From NCBI GenBank assembly GCA_964598005.1, contig CAZRAL010000018.1, forward strand, positions 1-44,217: a stretch of DNA of 44,217 nt, in the 5' to 3' direction. The DNA is from CAZRAL01 sp964598005. GTDB taxonomy: Bacteria; Pseudomonadota; Gammaproteobacteria; Burkholderiales; Usitatibacteraceae. Below the pieces are notes generated by a model. It saw only the letters and a list, made by a program, of their open reading frames with translations, made no database searches and was not told the DNA's origin. This document shows positions 25,950-33,912 of the stretch, piece after piece (the stretch's first letter is position 1; the number at the start of each line of letters is the position of its first letter). The position numbers and the translations under genes are program-made.

Positions 25950-28900
25950 ATGAAACGTAACAACTACTTCGATATGCTCGCTTTATTTTTCTGTCAGTGC
26001 GTGATGCTTGTATTGAAACGGGCTGCGGCCAGGCGCGCCAGCCATCCTGAACGTTCGGCCCACTACGCGGCCCACTACGCGGCCCACTACGCGGCGCAAG
26101 CGCAAGTTGAAGTGGGCACGGTTTTGCTCAATGCGGCTCCTGCTCCTGCGGTAGCGCTTAATCCGGTAACCAACCGGATTTATGTGGGCATGACAGATGG
26201 CACTGTGACGCGTATCGATGGCGACACCTTGGGCCAAACCACTATCCCGCTCAATCTAAACAATGCCGCCCTTGCTCCGGTTGGCATTGCGGTCAACTCG
26301 TTAACCAACCGCATTTATGTAATCAGTGCAGGTAATGGAGGTGTTACCGGAGAGCTCACCATCATAGATGGCCAGACTAATATGGCGATGTCGATCAATT
26401 TATCGATGGTTAATACTCCTAATGGCATTGCGCTGGATCCGGCGCTCAACCTGATTTATGTCATAGGTAGTGATGGTAACAATCATATACTTGACATCAT
26501 TGATGGTAACACCCTTGCGCTGCAATCCGTTATGTTGCCCAATGAGCCATATAACTTGGCTGTTAACGCTATCACCCATCAAGTTTATATTGGGAGCAAT
26601 TCAGGTGGTGCTACATTAACTCAGGTTGATGGGGCGATGGCTACACTCGTCATCACTATAAATTTAACTGATGGTTTTACCGATCTGGCCGTGGATCCGG
26701 TGCTGGATCGCGTATACAGCTTACAGCGAAATATTATGACAGGTGCGGGGAGGGTTGACGTATTTGATGGCACGCTGGGTTTCTTGAACAGCGCTGCAGT
26801 GGGCCCTATTGATAATGGTGCAAAGATCATCGTTAACCCGGCTACCCACCGCCTTTATGTGAATAATAACAACAACCAAGTCACGCCATTCGATGGGGTG
26901 ACCATGCAAGCGATGATGGCTATCCCAATAACAGTGGCTAACGGCAATGCGATGTTATTGAATCCGGCAACCAATCTGCTATATGTAACGCAGTCAACAG
27001 CAGGTGGTGCAATTTCGCAAATCAATACCCAGACCGAAGCGGAAACGGCTGTTTTTAATACCAGTTTAAATAACCATAACTTTATAACACTGAACCCGCT
27101 TACCAACCGGATTTATATACTCGATGACAATGTCATAAACCCAAGGGTTTCGGTGGTCGATGCGGCGACGCTTGCGCCTACTCATATTCCTATGGTAGGA
27201 ACCACCCCGCGCGCCATTGCAGTGAATCCGGTTACCAATCGCATTTATGTGGCCAATGAGACGAGCAATAATGTCAGGGTGATCGATGGGGCCACCAACA
27301 CGTCATTAGGCATGCCAATCCCGGTGGGTAACTTCCCGCAGAGCGTTGCGGTCAATCCAGTGACCAACAAGATTTACGTTGCAAATTTTAACAGTGGCAC
27401 GGTTACCGTCATCGATGGCAATACCAATAATACAACACCCATCATGACAGGTGCAGGCGCCATTTTCGTGGCAGTAAATCCGACTATCAACCGGATTTAT
27501 GTCTCCAACCAGAATGCCAATACGGTTTCCATTATTGATGGGGACACGGACACGGTGCTCGCTAACCTTCAGGTTGGCACAGCTCCGCGTGGCATCGCCT
27601 TCAATCCGCTCACCAACCGGATTTATGTGGCCAACAATAACTCCCATAACGTTTCAGTCATTGACGGCAACACTAACATGCTTATCACCAATGTTATGTT
27701 GGGTATGAATATAAGTCCCAATCGGGTAGCTGTCGACCCCAGCACCAACCGGATTTATGTCACAAATTTTGGTAATGATACCGTTTCGGTCATTGATGGA
27801 ATGACTAATATGGTGATCGCCAGCCCCATGGTTGGCACGAACCCACTGGCCATCGACATTAATGTCGAGATCCGGCGGGCATATGTGGCCAACACGAACA
27901 GTAATAACGTTTCAGTCATTGATATGGATTCGAATACGGTGATCGCGACGGTAACCGCTGGCACCAATCCTGCCGCAGTGGCGGTGGACTCGGCCACCAA
28001 CCGCATTTATGTTTCCAATGGGGGCAGCGGCAACATGACGGTTATCGATGGCGTCACCAATACGCCTTTTAATGTGGCCACGCAGACAGCGCCCGCGGGA
28101 GTGGCGGTAAATCCGCAAACCGGTCGCATCTATGTAGCCAACAGTGGCAACTCCAGCGTGACTGCATTCGAACCCCAACAGAATGCAGCGCTACCGTTAA
28201 CCACCACGATTGCATTAAGTGGCGGGGGGAATGTAACTGCTGACCCCATGCCTGCCTTTAATTTCACTGCGAACACGGCCTATGCCCCCAATAATTCAAC
28301 GGCGCGCGCGGTGTATTTTCAGCTTGATACGCAGCAGGGGCAATGGATAATGGCCACGAACGGCATGATGCCCAACAGTTTTACCGCCACGGTCGCGGCA
28401 GACCTAGGGCAGCATGTGCTCTATGCCTATGCGGTGGAAGATTCCCTGGAAGGCGCTTTTAGCCAGCCTCCGAGAGCGAATAACACCGGTGAATCCGCCT
28501 TCCTGATTGTGGGCCAGGTGGCAGCGTTTCCTTTTACCGTTGTTCAGCCTACGGCGCCCGTTTTTACCAGTGCAGCACCAGCCAACATTGTCGGCCAGGT
28601 TGGCATGCCAATCATGAGCCCGCCGGCCTTCACAGCCAGCGGGGTGCCCACCCCGACCATCACCGCGGCGGGCCTGCCAACCGGGGTTACCATGAACCCG
28701 ATGACCCATATTATCGGTGGCACCCCTACTGTGAGCGGAGTCTTCAACGTCACGGTCACGGCTGCCAATGGCGTCATGCCCAATGCGGTGCAAATGTTCA
28801 CCATCACAGTGAATGCGCCCCCAGCCTTCACCAGCCCGCCACCGCCGATGACTGTTAATACGCAGATCAACGTTGCAATAGCGCCGCTGAACTTCACCGC

Positions 28901-29624
28901 CAGCGGCTCTCCGGCACCCAACTTCATGGCGGCTGGCCTGCCGATGGGGCTCGCTATCGATCCGATGACCGGCGTGCTCTCCGGCACGCCCACGCAGACG
29001 GGCATGTTCGTAATCACCGTGACCGCCAGCAATGGTGTCATGCCCGATGCCACACAAATGTTCACCCTCAACGTCACCGTGCTGGCGGTGACCAGCTTTA
29101 GCGGCCCGTCGGCAACGGGTTCAGGCACCATCACCGCCTTGTTCACGCCTAACGGCGGGTGCGGCTACACCTTCAACCAATTTATTGGTGCGCCGCCGGT
29201 GGCGAGCATGTCGGGCCCGGTACCGGCTGGGCCGCCGGGCGTGATATTCCCGCATGGGCTGTTCGACTTTATAGTAAGCAATTGTCCGGTTGGGGCGACG
29301 GTCAACTTCACCATTACATACCCATCGGCATTGCCGGCGGGGACGCAATACTGGAAATATGGCCCGACGCCGACCAACCCGATATCGCACTGGTACGTAC
29401 TGCCGGCGACGATCAGTGGTGTGACGGCGACCTTCAGCATCACTGATGGGGGATTGGGTGATGATGATCTGATGGCCAACGGCACCATTGTTGATCAGGG
29501 CGGGCCTGGGGTATCGGCGACCATCCCGACCTTATCGGAGTGGATGCTGATGTTGCTGGGCTTGCTGGTGATGGGCAGCGGCGCCTATTTCATGGCGCGC
29601 AGCGGGAGAATGACAGCAGCATGA
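25950..29624 (+). CDS. Secreted YVTN beta-propeller protein with IPTL-CTERM sorting signal
   Basis: The ATG at 25950 follows AAGGGG; an in-frame ATG at 25929 precedes that site. The 1224-residue protein has a hydrophobic export segment (residues 8-22), a (AHYA)3 repeat, and QAQ, a likely cleavage site. It then has 16 YVTN-type repeats of about 40 residues with the core NPxTNRIYVAN (to about 745), a Ser/Ala-rich linker domain, two He_PIG-like Ig domains (about 880-1050), and a choice-of-anchor U-like region (GGCGYTF, WKYGPTP, DGGLGDDD, NGTIVDQGGPG). It ends in an IPTLSEW sorting motif, a membrane segment and a basic tail. Such tails are recognised by exosortase H, encoded 231 bp downstream. 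A surface or matrix role is inferred. Where relatives have IPTLxxWG, this protein has Met in place of the Gly. Confidence 0.92.
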   Translation: MKRNNYFDMLALFFCQCVMLVLKRAAARRASHPERSAHYAAHYAAHYAAQAQVEVGTVLLNAAPAPAVALNPVTNRIYVGMTDGTVTRIDGDTLGQTTIPLNLNNAALAPVGIAVNSLTNRIYVISAGNGGVTGELTIIDGQTNMAMSINLSMVNTPNGIALDPALNLIYVIGSDGNNHILDIIDGNTLALQSVMLPNEPYNLAVNAITHQVYIGSNSGGATLTQVDGAMATLVITINLTDGFTDLAVDPVLDRVYSLQRNIMTGAGRVDVFDGTLGFLNSAAVGPIDNGAKIIVNPATHRLYVNNNNNQVTPFDGVTMQAMMAIPITVANGNAMLLNPATNLLYVTQSTAGGAISQINTQTEAETAVFNTSLNNHNFITLNPLTNRIYILDDNVINPRVSVVDAATLAPTHIPMVGTTPRAIAVNPVTNRIYVANETSNNVRVIDGATNTSLGMPIPVGNFPQSVAVNPVTNKIYVANFNSGTVTVIDGNTNNTTPIMTGAGAIFVAVNPTINRIYVSNQNANTVSIIDGDTDTVLANLQVGTAPRGIAFNPLTNRIYVANNNSHNVSVIDGNTNMLITNVMLGMNISPNRVAVDPSTNRIYVTNFGNDTVSVIDGMTNMVIASPMVGTNPLAIDINVEIRRAYVANTNSNNVSVIDMDSNTVIATVTAGTNPAAVAVDSATNRIYVSNGGSGNMTVIDGVTNTPFNVATQTAPAGVAVNPQTGRIYVANSGNSSVTAFEPQQNAALPLTTTIALSGGGNVTADPMPAFNFTANTAYAPNNSTARAVYFQLDTQQGQWIMATNGMMPNSFTATVAADLGQHVLYAYAVEDSLEGAFSQPPRANNTGESAFLIVGQVAAFPFTVVQPTAPVFTSAAPANIVGQVGMPIMSPPAFTASGVPTPTITAAGLPTGVTMNPMTHIIGGTPTVSGVFNVTVTAANGVMPNAVQMFTITVNAPPAFTSPPPPMTVNTQINVAIAPLNFTASGSPAPNFMAAGLPMGLAIDPMTGVLSGTPTQTGMFVITVTASNGVMPDATQMFTLNVTVLAVTSFSGPSATGSGTITALFTPNGGCGYTFNQFIGAPPVASMSGPVPAGPPGVIFPHGLFDFIVSNCPVGATVNFTITYPSALPAGTQYWKYGPTPTNPISHWYVLPATISGVTATFSITDGGLGDDDLMANGTIVDQGGPGVSATIPTLSEWMLMLLGLLVMGSGAYFMARSGRMTAA
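26057..26092 (+). repeat. 12-bp tandem array inside signal-peptide region
   Basis: GGCCCACTACGC occurs three times without mismatch, giving three in-frame copies of Ala-His-Tyr-Ala between the hydrophobic segment and the predicted cleavage site of the beta-propeller protein. Changes in copy number would keep the frame. Confidence 0.9.
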
Positions 29625-29664
29625 TCGGTACACAACATTAACTTATAGGGCTCATACCCCTGAA

Positions 29665-29833
29665 TTCTGCCCCCGCACAGGCGGGGGCCCAAGTCATGTG
29701 GTAACCAAAAAAATTGTGATGAAGAATCGGTTTTATTTGCTAAAGCGTATAGCAAAGGATTTTTTTTACCCAACAAGCTGTTTCAACAGGAAAGCCGCTT
29801 TACCTCTACGTTTACGTAACGTCAATGCCTTAA
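29665..29833. repeat. Dispersed palindromic repeat, copy 2
   Basis: A perfect 8-bp hairpin GCCCCCGC-ACAG-GCGGGGGC (29669-29688) is followed by CCAAG, as in copy 1. TTTCAACAGGAAAG (29781-29794), then GCTTT and CCT, and a GTAACGTCA end follow in the same order as in copy 1. It fills most of the gap between the beta-propeller gene and the exosortase gene. Only one hairpin is present here against two in copy 1. Confidence 0.7.
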
Positions 29834-29855
29834 TAAGCCCCGGGAGCCACATCGC

Positions 29856-30365
29856 ATGAAGCGGTTCCTCGTTCTTTTTGTGGCCATTGTGGCCGCTCTG
29901 TTCGCGCTTGAATTGACGCCGCCAGCCCAGAAATGGGTGGTGGGGCCATGGACTGCGCTGGTCGCCAAGGCCAGTTCCGCAACGGTGCAAGTTTTCGATA
30001 AAAGTGTGATCGCCTCCGGGCCTAGTCTCTATGACAGCGGCACGGGCTGGGGTGTCACCATTCAGGCGGGCTGCAATGGGGTTGAGGCCATGATCGTGCT
30101 GGCAGCGGGCATGCTGGCGTTTCCAGCCAGCTGGCGGCAGAAAATCGCCGGGATCGGGATTGGATTTATTGCCGTGCAGGCGCTGAATCTGGTGCGCATC
30201 ATTTCGCTCTTTTATCTGGGCCAGTGGAATCTGGAGGTATTTCATTGGGCCCACCTTTACGGCTGGCAGGTATTGATCATGCTCGATGTACTGATTGTGT
30301 GGATGGTTTGGATCAATTGGCTGGCGCGACAAAAGAAAAAAGTCGCAATGCCCGTGGCGGTTTGA
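29856..30365 (+). CDS. xrtH: Exosortase H (IPTLxxWG-CTERM specific)
   Basis: Exosortases are inner-membrane cysteine proteases or transpeptidases that process C-terminal sorting signals during export. The 169-residue protein has about five membrane segments and the family's catalytic set: Cys73 in AGCNGVEA, Arg114 in LNLVRI, and His130 or His133 in VFHWAHLYGWQ. Short length and the FHWAHLYGWQ block are typical of exosortase H. GGGAG lies upstream of the ATG. It directly follows its probable substrate and is 3 bp from the gene for an associated membrane protein. I see no other exosortase in the window. Confidence 0.9.
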   Translation: MKRFLVLFVAIVAALFALELTPPAQKWVVGPWTALVAKASSATVQVFDKSVIASGPSLYDSGTGWGVTIQAGCNGVEAMIVLAAGMLAFPASWRQKIAGIGIGFIAVQALNLVRIISLFYLGQWNLEVFHWAHLYGWQVLIMLDVLIVWMVWINWLARQKKKVAMPVAV

Positions 30366-30368
30366 CCG

Positions 30369-31019
30369 ATGATTTTGACCCGGCGCAGCATTACCGCTTT
30401 TATGCTACGCGTCATACTGGCACTGCCGCTTTGTTTTGCCGCCTGGTATTTTGCCTGGAAGCCGCTTTCCAGCGTGCCGGTGTGGTTATCCTCGCAGATG
30501 ATCGAGCTGTCCGATACGATCCGCATCGAGCGCGCCGAGGCGACCGATCATCAAATCAAGTACACGTTGCGTATTGGTGCAGACGACTGGCGCTATCGCT
30601 CGGGCAAGTCCGAGAAAGCGGTGGCTGATGTGGATGTGTCGGTATTGATTTATACCTATGGGTTGCCGTTTTTCGTTGCGCTCATACTTGCTGCATGGAG
30701 TCCGCTGCGGATAGGCCGGCTGATTGTGGCGTTGGGAATTTTATTCATAGGCCAGGCATTCAGCGTGGGCATGGATCTGCTAAAGCAGCTTGTGATCGAT
30801 AACGGTGCTGCATTATCGCAGGCACTTGCTTTTCCCGCGCTGGGGCGCGAAGCGATTGCCATCGGTTATCAAATTGGCGCGCTGCTATTGCCAACCTTGG
30901 TTCCAATCATTTTATGGCTCTCCTACGATAACGGAATGCTGAAAAAACTAGTGGAAATCGCCAATCCGGGCGAAGTCAACAAAGCAAAAGAGGCGGAGGT
31001 TAATCCCCCCTCAGCATAA
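30369..31019 (+). CDS. Exosortase H-associated membrane protein
   Basis: This 216-residue protein has an N-terminal membrane segment (about 12-30), an extracytoplasmic region (about 35-90, with LRIGADDWRYRSGKSEKA), then three or more membrane segments and a charged tail (NKAKEAEVNPPSA). It begins 3 bp after xrtH, so the two are co-translated. Position and layout fit the protein family regularly encoded beside exosortase H. The molecular role is unknown; it may present the substrate or form part of the sorting complex. A strong terminator follows. Confidence 0.75.
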   Translation: MILTRRSITAFMLRVILALPLCFAAWYFAWKPLSSVPVWLSSQMIELSDTIRIERAEATDHQIKYTLRIGADDWRYRSGKSEKAVADVDVSVLIYTYGLPFFVALILAAWSPLRIGRLIVALGILFIGQAFSVGMDLLKQLVIDNGAALSQALAFPALGREAIAIGYQIGALLLPTLVPIILWLSYDNGMLKKLVEIANPGEVNKAKEAEVNPPSA

Positions 31020-31029
31020 CGTCAGAGAA

Positions 31030-31061
31030 TGGTCTTCATGATTCATGAAGACCACTTTTTT
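31030..31061 (+). terminator. Strong Rho-independent terminator after the exosortase module
   Basis: TGGTCTTCATGA and TCATGAAGACCA form a perfect 12-bp stem with a one-base apex, followed by CTTTTTT. It lies between convergent genes and ends the plus-strand exosortase unit. Confidence 0.88.
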
Positions 31062-31069
31062 GAATATTA

Positions 31070-31675
31070 TTACTTGACCAACCCTTCCGCTTTCAGCGCC
31101 TCCTGCACTTTGGCGCGCGCGGCCACGCGAGCGTGATAGGCCTTCAGTACGGGCCATTTACCAAGGTCGATGTTCACCCACTGACACCAATTAAGCACGG
31201 TGAAAAGATAACCGTCCGCCACAGTAAACGCTGCACCCATCAGATATTCTTTGTTGCCCAGTTGCTGGCTGAGCCAGTCGAAGCGTTTGCCGAGTCTGGT
31301 TTTGACGGTTTCTTTTTGATCCACAGTCGCCGTGGCATCGAACAGCGGTGAAAAACTCTTGTGCAGTTCACTGGTGATGAAGTTTAGCCACTCCTGCAGG
31401 CGATAGCGCTCGATGGTGCCGTTTTTGGGCGCCAGTCCTGATTCCGGTTTTTGATCGGCAATGTACTGCACAATGGCTGGCCCTTCGGTGAGTATCGAGC
31501 CGTCGTTCAATTGCAGCGCAGGTACATATCCTTTGCTGTTGATGGCCGTAAAATCGCCTTCAGCCGTTGCCTTGGTTTTGAGATCGACTTTTACCAGTTC
31601 AACCGGCAGCCCAGCTTCACGCAGGGCAATGTGAGGAGAAAGCGAGCAGGCACCGGGGGAATAATAGAGTTTCAT
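31070..31675 (-). CDS. gst: Glutathione S-transferase, beta class
   Basis: This 201-residue cytosolic enzyme conjugates or exchanges glutathione. The N-terminal thioredoxin-like domain starts MKLYYSPGAC and carries the beta-class Cys10 in CSLSPHI, then the glutathione-binding VPALQL and LTEGPAIVQYIAD. The C-terminal helical domain contains the N-capping segment FTVADGYLFTVLNW. Length and motifs fit the bacterial beta class. It is single, between the exosortase terminator and a repeat-bearing gap upstream. Confidence 0.92.
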   Translation of the reverse strand: MKLYYSPGACSLSPHIALREAGLPVELVKVDLKTKATAEGDFTAINSKGYVPALQLNDGSILTEGPAIVQYIADQKPESGLAPKNGTIERYRLQEWLNFITSELHKSFSPLFDATATVDQKETVKTRLGKRFDWLSQQLGNKEYLMGAAFTVADGYLFTVLNWCQWVNIDLGKWPVLKAYHARVAARAKVQEALKAEGLVK

Positions 31676-31718
31676 GAATATCTCCTGAGTAGGTTGAATA
31701 AAATTTGGCTTAAAAACT

Positions 31719-31765
31719 GATGTTACGCAGCGCCAAAGGTTTTTTGCCGGAAAAGCTAATGTTAC
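31719..31765. repeat. Dispersed repeat, partial copy 3
   Basis: GATGTTACGCA (31719-31729) followed by AGCG-like sequence and GGTTTTTTGCCGGAAAA resembles the start of the inverted-arm block of copy 1 (19048 onward). A second ATGTTAC occurs at about 31759. It lies between the GST and htpG genes and is shorter and more degraded than copies 1 and 2. Confidence 0.5.
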
Positions 31766-31822
31766 AGAAAAATCTTTTTGTTTCTACATCACGTCATTGT
31801 TTCAGTAAAGAGGAGAACGGAA

Positions 31823-33730
31823 TTAAGCCAGCCTCAACATCAAGCTATTCAGCCGCTTCACAAATGTGGCTGGATCTTCCAGATGCCCCCCTTCAGCGAG
31901 CAGCGATTGCTCGAATAGCAGGTGGCTCCAATCGTTGAATGTTTCGCCATCCCTGTCCGCATTGAGTTTAATGATGAGGGGATGAGTGGGGTTGATTTCC
32001 AGAATGGGTTTGGTTTCACTCACTTTTTGCCCGGCTGCTTTGAGCATGCGTTCCAGATTGCCCGACAAGTCATGCTCACCCACAACGAGGCACGCCGGCG
32101 AATCGGTCAAGCGATGGGTGACACGTACTTCTTTTACTTTGTCGCCCAGTACCGCCGCCAGTTTTTCCACCAGCGGTTTGAATTCGTCGGTTATTTTTTC
32201 CTGTTCCTTTTTTTCGGCTTCGTCAGCCAAGGCGCCAAGATCGAGATCGCCTTTGGCGACCGACTGCAACTTTTTACCTTCAAATTCGGGTAACGAGCCC
32301 AGCCACCATTCGTCGACTGGATCGGTCAGCAGCAATACTTCAATGCCTTTTTTACGAAATACTTCGAGGTGGGGACTGTTGCGTGCAGCAGCAAAACTAT
32401 CAGCGCTGATGTAATAGATTTTCTCCTGTCCATGTTTCATGCGGCCGACGTAATCGGCAAAGCTGACGTTCTGTTCATTGTCCGCATTGGTCGTGGAGGC
32501 AAAGCGACACAGCTTGGCGATTTTGTCGCGATTGGCAAAATCTTCCCCCATTCCTTCCTTGAACACGCGGCCAAAGGCATTCCAGAATGTAGTGTATTTG
32601 TCTTTCTGGTTCTCGGCCAGATCTTCAAGCAGGCCCAGTACTTTTTTCACGCACCCACTGCGTATGGCTTCGACGTCCTTGCTTTGCTGCAAAATTTCCC
32701 GCGAGACGTTGAGTGGCAAATCATTGGAATCGACGACACCTTTCACAAACCGCAAATAACGTGGCAGCAGTTGTTCGGCGTCATCCATGATGAAGACGCG
32801 CCTGACGTAAAGTTTGATCCCATGCCTATGCTCGCGGTCCCATAAGTCAAAGGGCGCTTTGGCGGGAAGGTACAGCAGCTCGGTATATTCCTGCCGGCCC
32901 TCGACGCGAGCATGGCTCCAGGCCAGCGGGTTTTCCCAGTCGTGCGAAACATGTTTATAGAATTCGGCGTATTGCTCGTCGGTAATGTCGTTTTTACTGC
33001 GTGTCCACAAGGCATTGGCGCGATTGACCGTTTCCAGTTCTGCTGTGACGATTTGTTCGCCCTTTTCCTTATCCCACTCCGTTTTATGCATGACGATGGG
33101 CATCTGGATGTGGTCGGAATATTTGCGAATGATTTCCCTGATTTTCCAGTCCTGAAGAAAATCTTTGGCATCCGCTTTAAGGTGGAGCACCACTTCGGTG
33201 CCATGCGGGGATTTTTCCACGTCTTCGAGTGTGTAGTCGCCGCTACCTTCGCTTTCCCAGCGCACGCCTGCTGTAGCGGGCAATCCAGCGCGCCGGGTGG
33301 TCAGCGTGACTTTATCGGCGACGATAAAAGCAGAATAAAAACCGACCCCGAATTGGCCGATCAAGTGAGCATCCTTTTGCTGATCGCCAGAAAGTTTGGA
33401 GAAAAATTCTTTGGTTCCCGATTTGGCGATGGTGCCGATATTGGCGATCACTTCCTCGCGCGACATGCCGATTCCGTTGTCGGCAATCGTAAGCGTACCC
33501 GCTGTTTTGTCTATATCGATGCGGATTTTCAGTTCACTATCATTTTCGTACAATGCTGCGTTGGTAATGGCTTCGAAGCGCAGTTTGTCGCATGCGTCAG
33601 AGGCATTGGAGATCAATTCGCGCAGGAAAATTTCCTGATTGCTGTAAAGCGAATGGATCATTAGATTGAGGAGTTGTTTAACCTCGGTTTGAAAACCGAG
33701 CGTTTGTTTGGCAGTGGTCGTGGTTGTCAT
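31823..33730 (-). CDS. htpG: Chaperone protein HtpG (Hsp90)
   Basis: This ATP-dependent molecular chaperone has 635 residues from the ATG at 33730; the frame is open further upstream, but those residues are not family-like. The N-terminal GHKL ATPase domain has ELISNASDACDKLR, DNGIGMS, GQFGVGFYSAF and the GTEV segment. The middle domain carries the catalytic Arg region (RRVFIMDD, LPLNVSREILQ). The C-terminal dimerisation domain is complete. No ribosome binding site is obvious. A possible heat-shock promoter lies upstream. It is transcribed divergently from the thiolase gene. Confidence 0.96.
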   Translation of the reverse strand: MTTTTTAKQTLGFQTEVKQLLNLMIHSLYSNQEIFLRELISNASDACDKLRFEAITNAALYENDSELKIRIDIDKTAGTLTIADNGIGMSREEVIANIGTIAKSGTKEFFSKLSGDQQKDAHLIGQFGVGFYSAFIVADKVTLTTRRAGLPATAGVRWESEGSGDYTLEDVEKSPHGTEVVLHLKADAKDFLQDWKIREIIRKYSDHIQMPIVMHKTEWDKEKGEQIVTAELETVNRANALWTRSKNDITDEQYAEFYKHVSHDWENPLAWSHARVEGRQEYTELLYLPAKAPFDLWDREHRHGIKLYVRRVFIMDDAEQLLPRYLRFVKGVVDSNDLPLNVSREILQQSKDVEAIRSGCVKKVLGLLEDLAENQKDKYTTFWNAFGRVFKEGMGEDFANRDKIAKLCRFASTTNADNEQNVSFADYVGRMKHGQEKIYYISADSFAAARNSPHLEVFRKKGIEVLLLTDPVDEWWLGSLPEFEGKKLQSVAKGDLDLGALADEAEKKEQEKITDEFKPLVEKLAAVLGDKVKEVRVTHRLTDSPACLVVGEHDLSGNLERMLKAAGQKVSETKPILEINPTHPLIIKLNADRDGETFNDWSHLLFEQSLLAEGGHLEDPATFVKRLNSLMLRLA

Positions 33731-33799
33731 AGATAAAAATAAGAAAAGATTAAAATGAAAAGTTGACCTGCGCTCATTTGTGTTTTGGCGGGGTTTATC

Positions 33800-33824
33800 T
33801 GAGGGCATGTATACAAAATTCAAG
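33800..33824 (-). promoter_or_regulatory. Possible sigma32-type promoter of htpG
   Basis: On the minus strand, CTTGAA (33819-33824) is followed after 13 bases by CCCTCA (33800-33805). The -35 match is perfect; the -10 matches CCCCAT only partly. Heat-shock control of htpG is usual in proteobacteria. Evidence is by eye. Confidence 0.4.
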
Positions 33825-33912
33825 CCTGGTCAGGCAAAATTCTGCTGAGGTTGTATGCCTCTTGTCCCAATAAGTAATATTATGGTCTCATAATCAATTT
33901 AAGGACGCACAC

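Noticed and set aside
27180..28140. Regularly spaced AACCGGATTTATGT-like sequences suggesting a CRISPR array
   Set aside because: The spacing is about 120 bp, the intervals are also similar, and everything is in frame; these are YVTN protein repeats.
28404..29146. Long minus-strand frames opposite the propeller gene
   Set aside because: They mirror the repetitive Ig-like coding sequence of the plus-strand gene and lack starts and domains.
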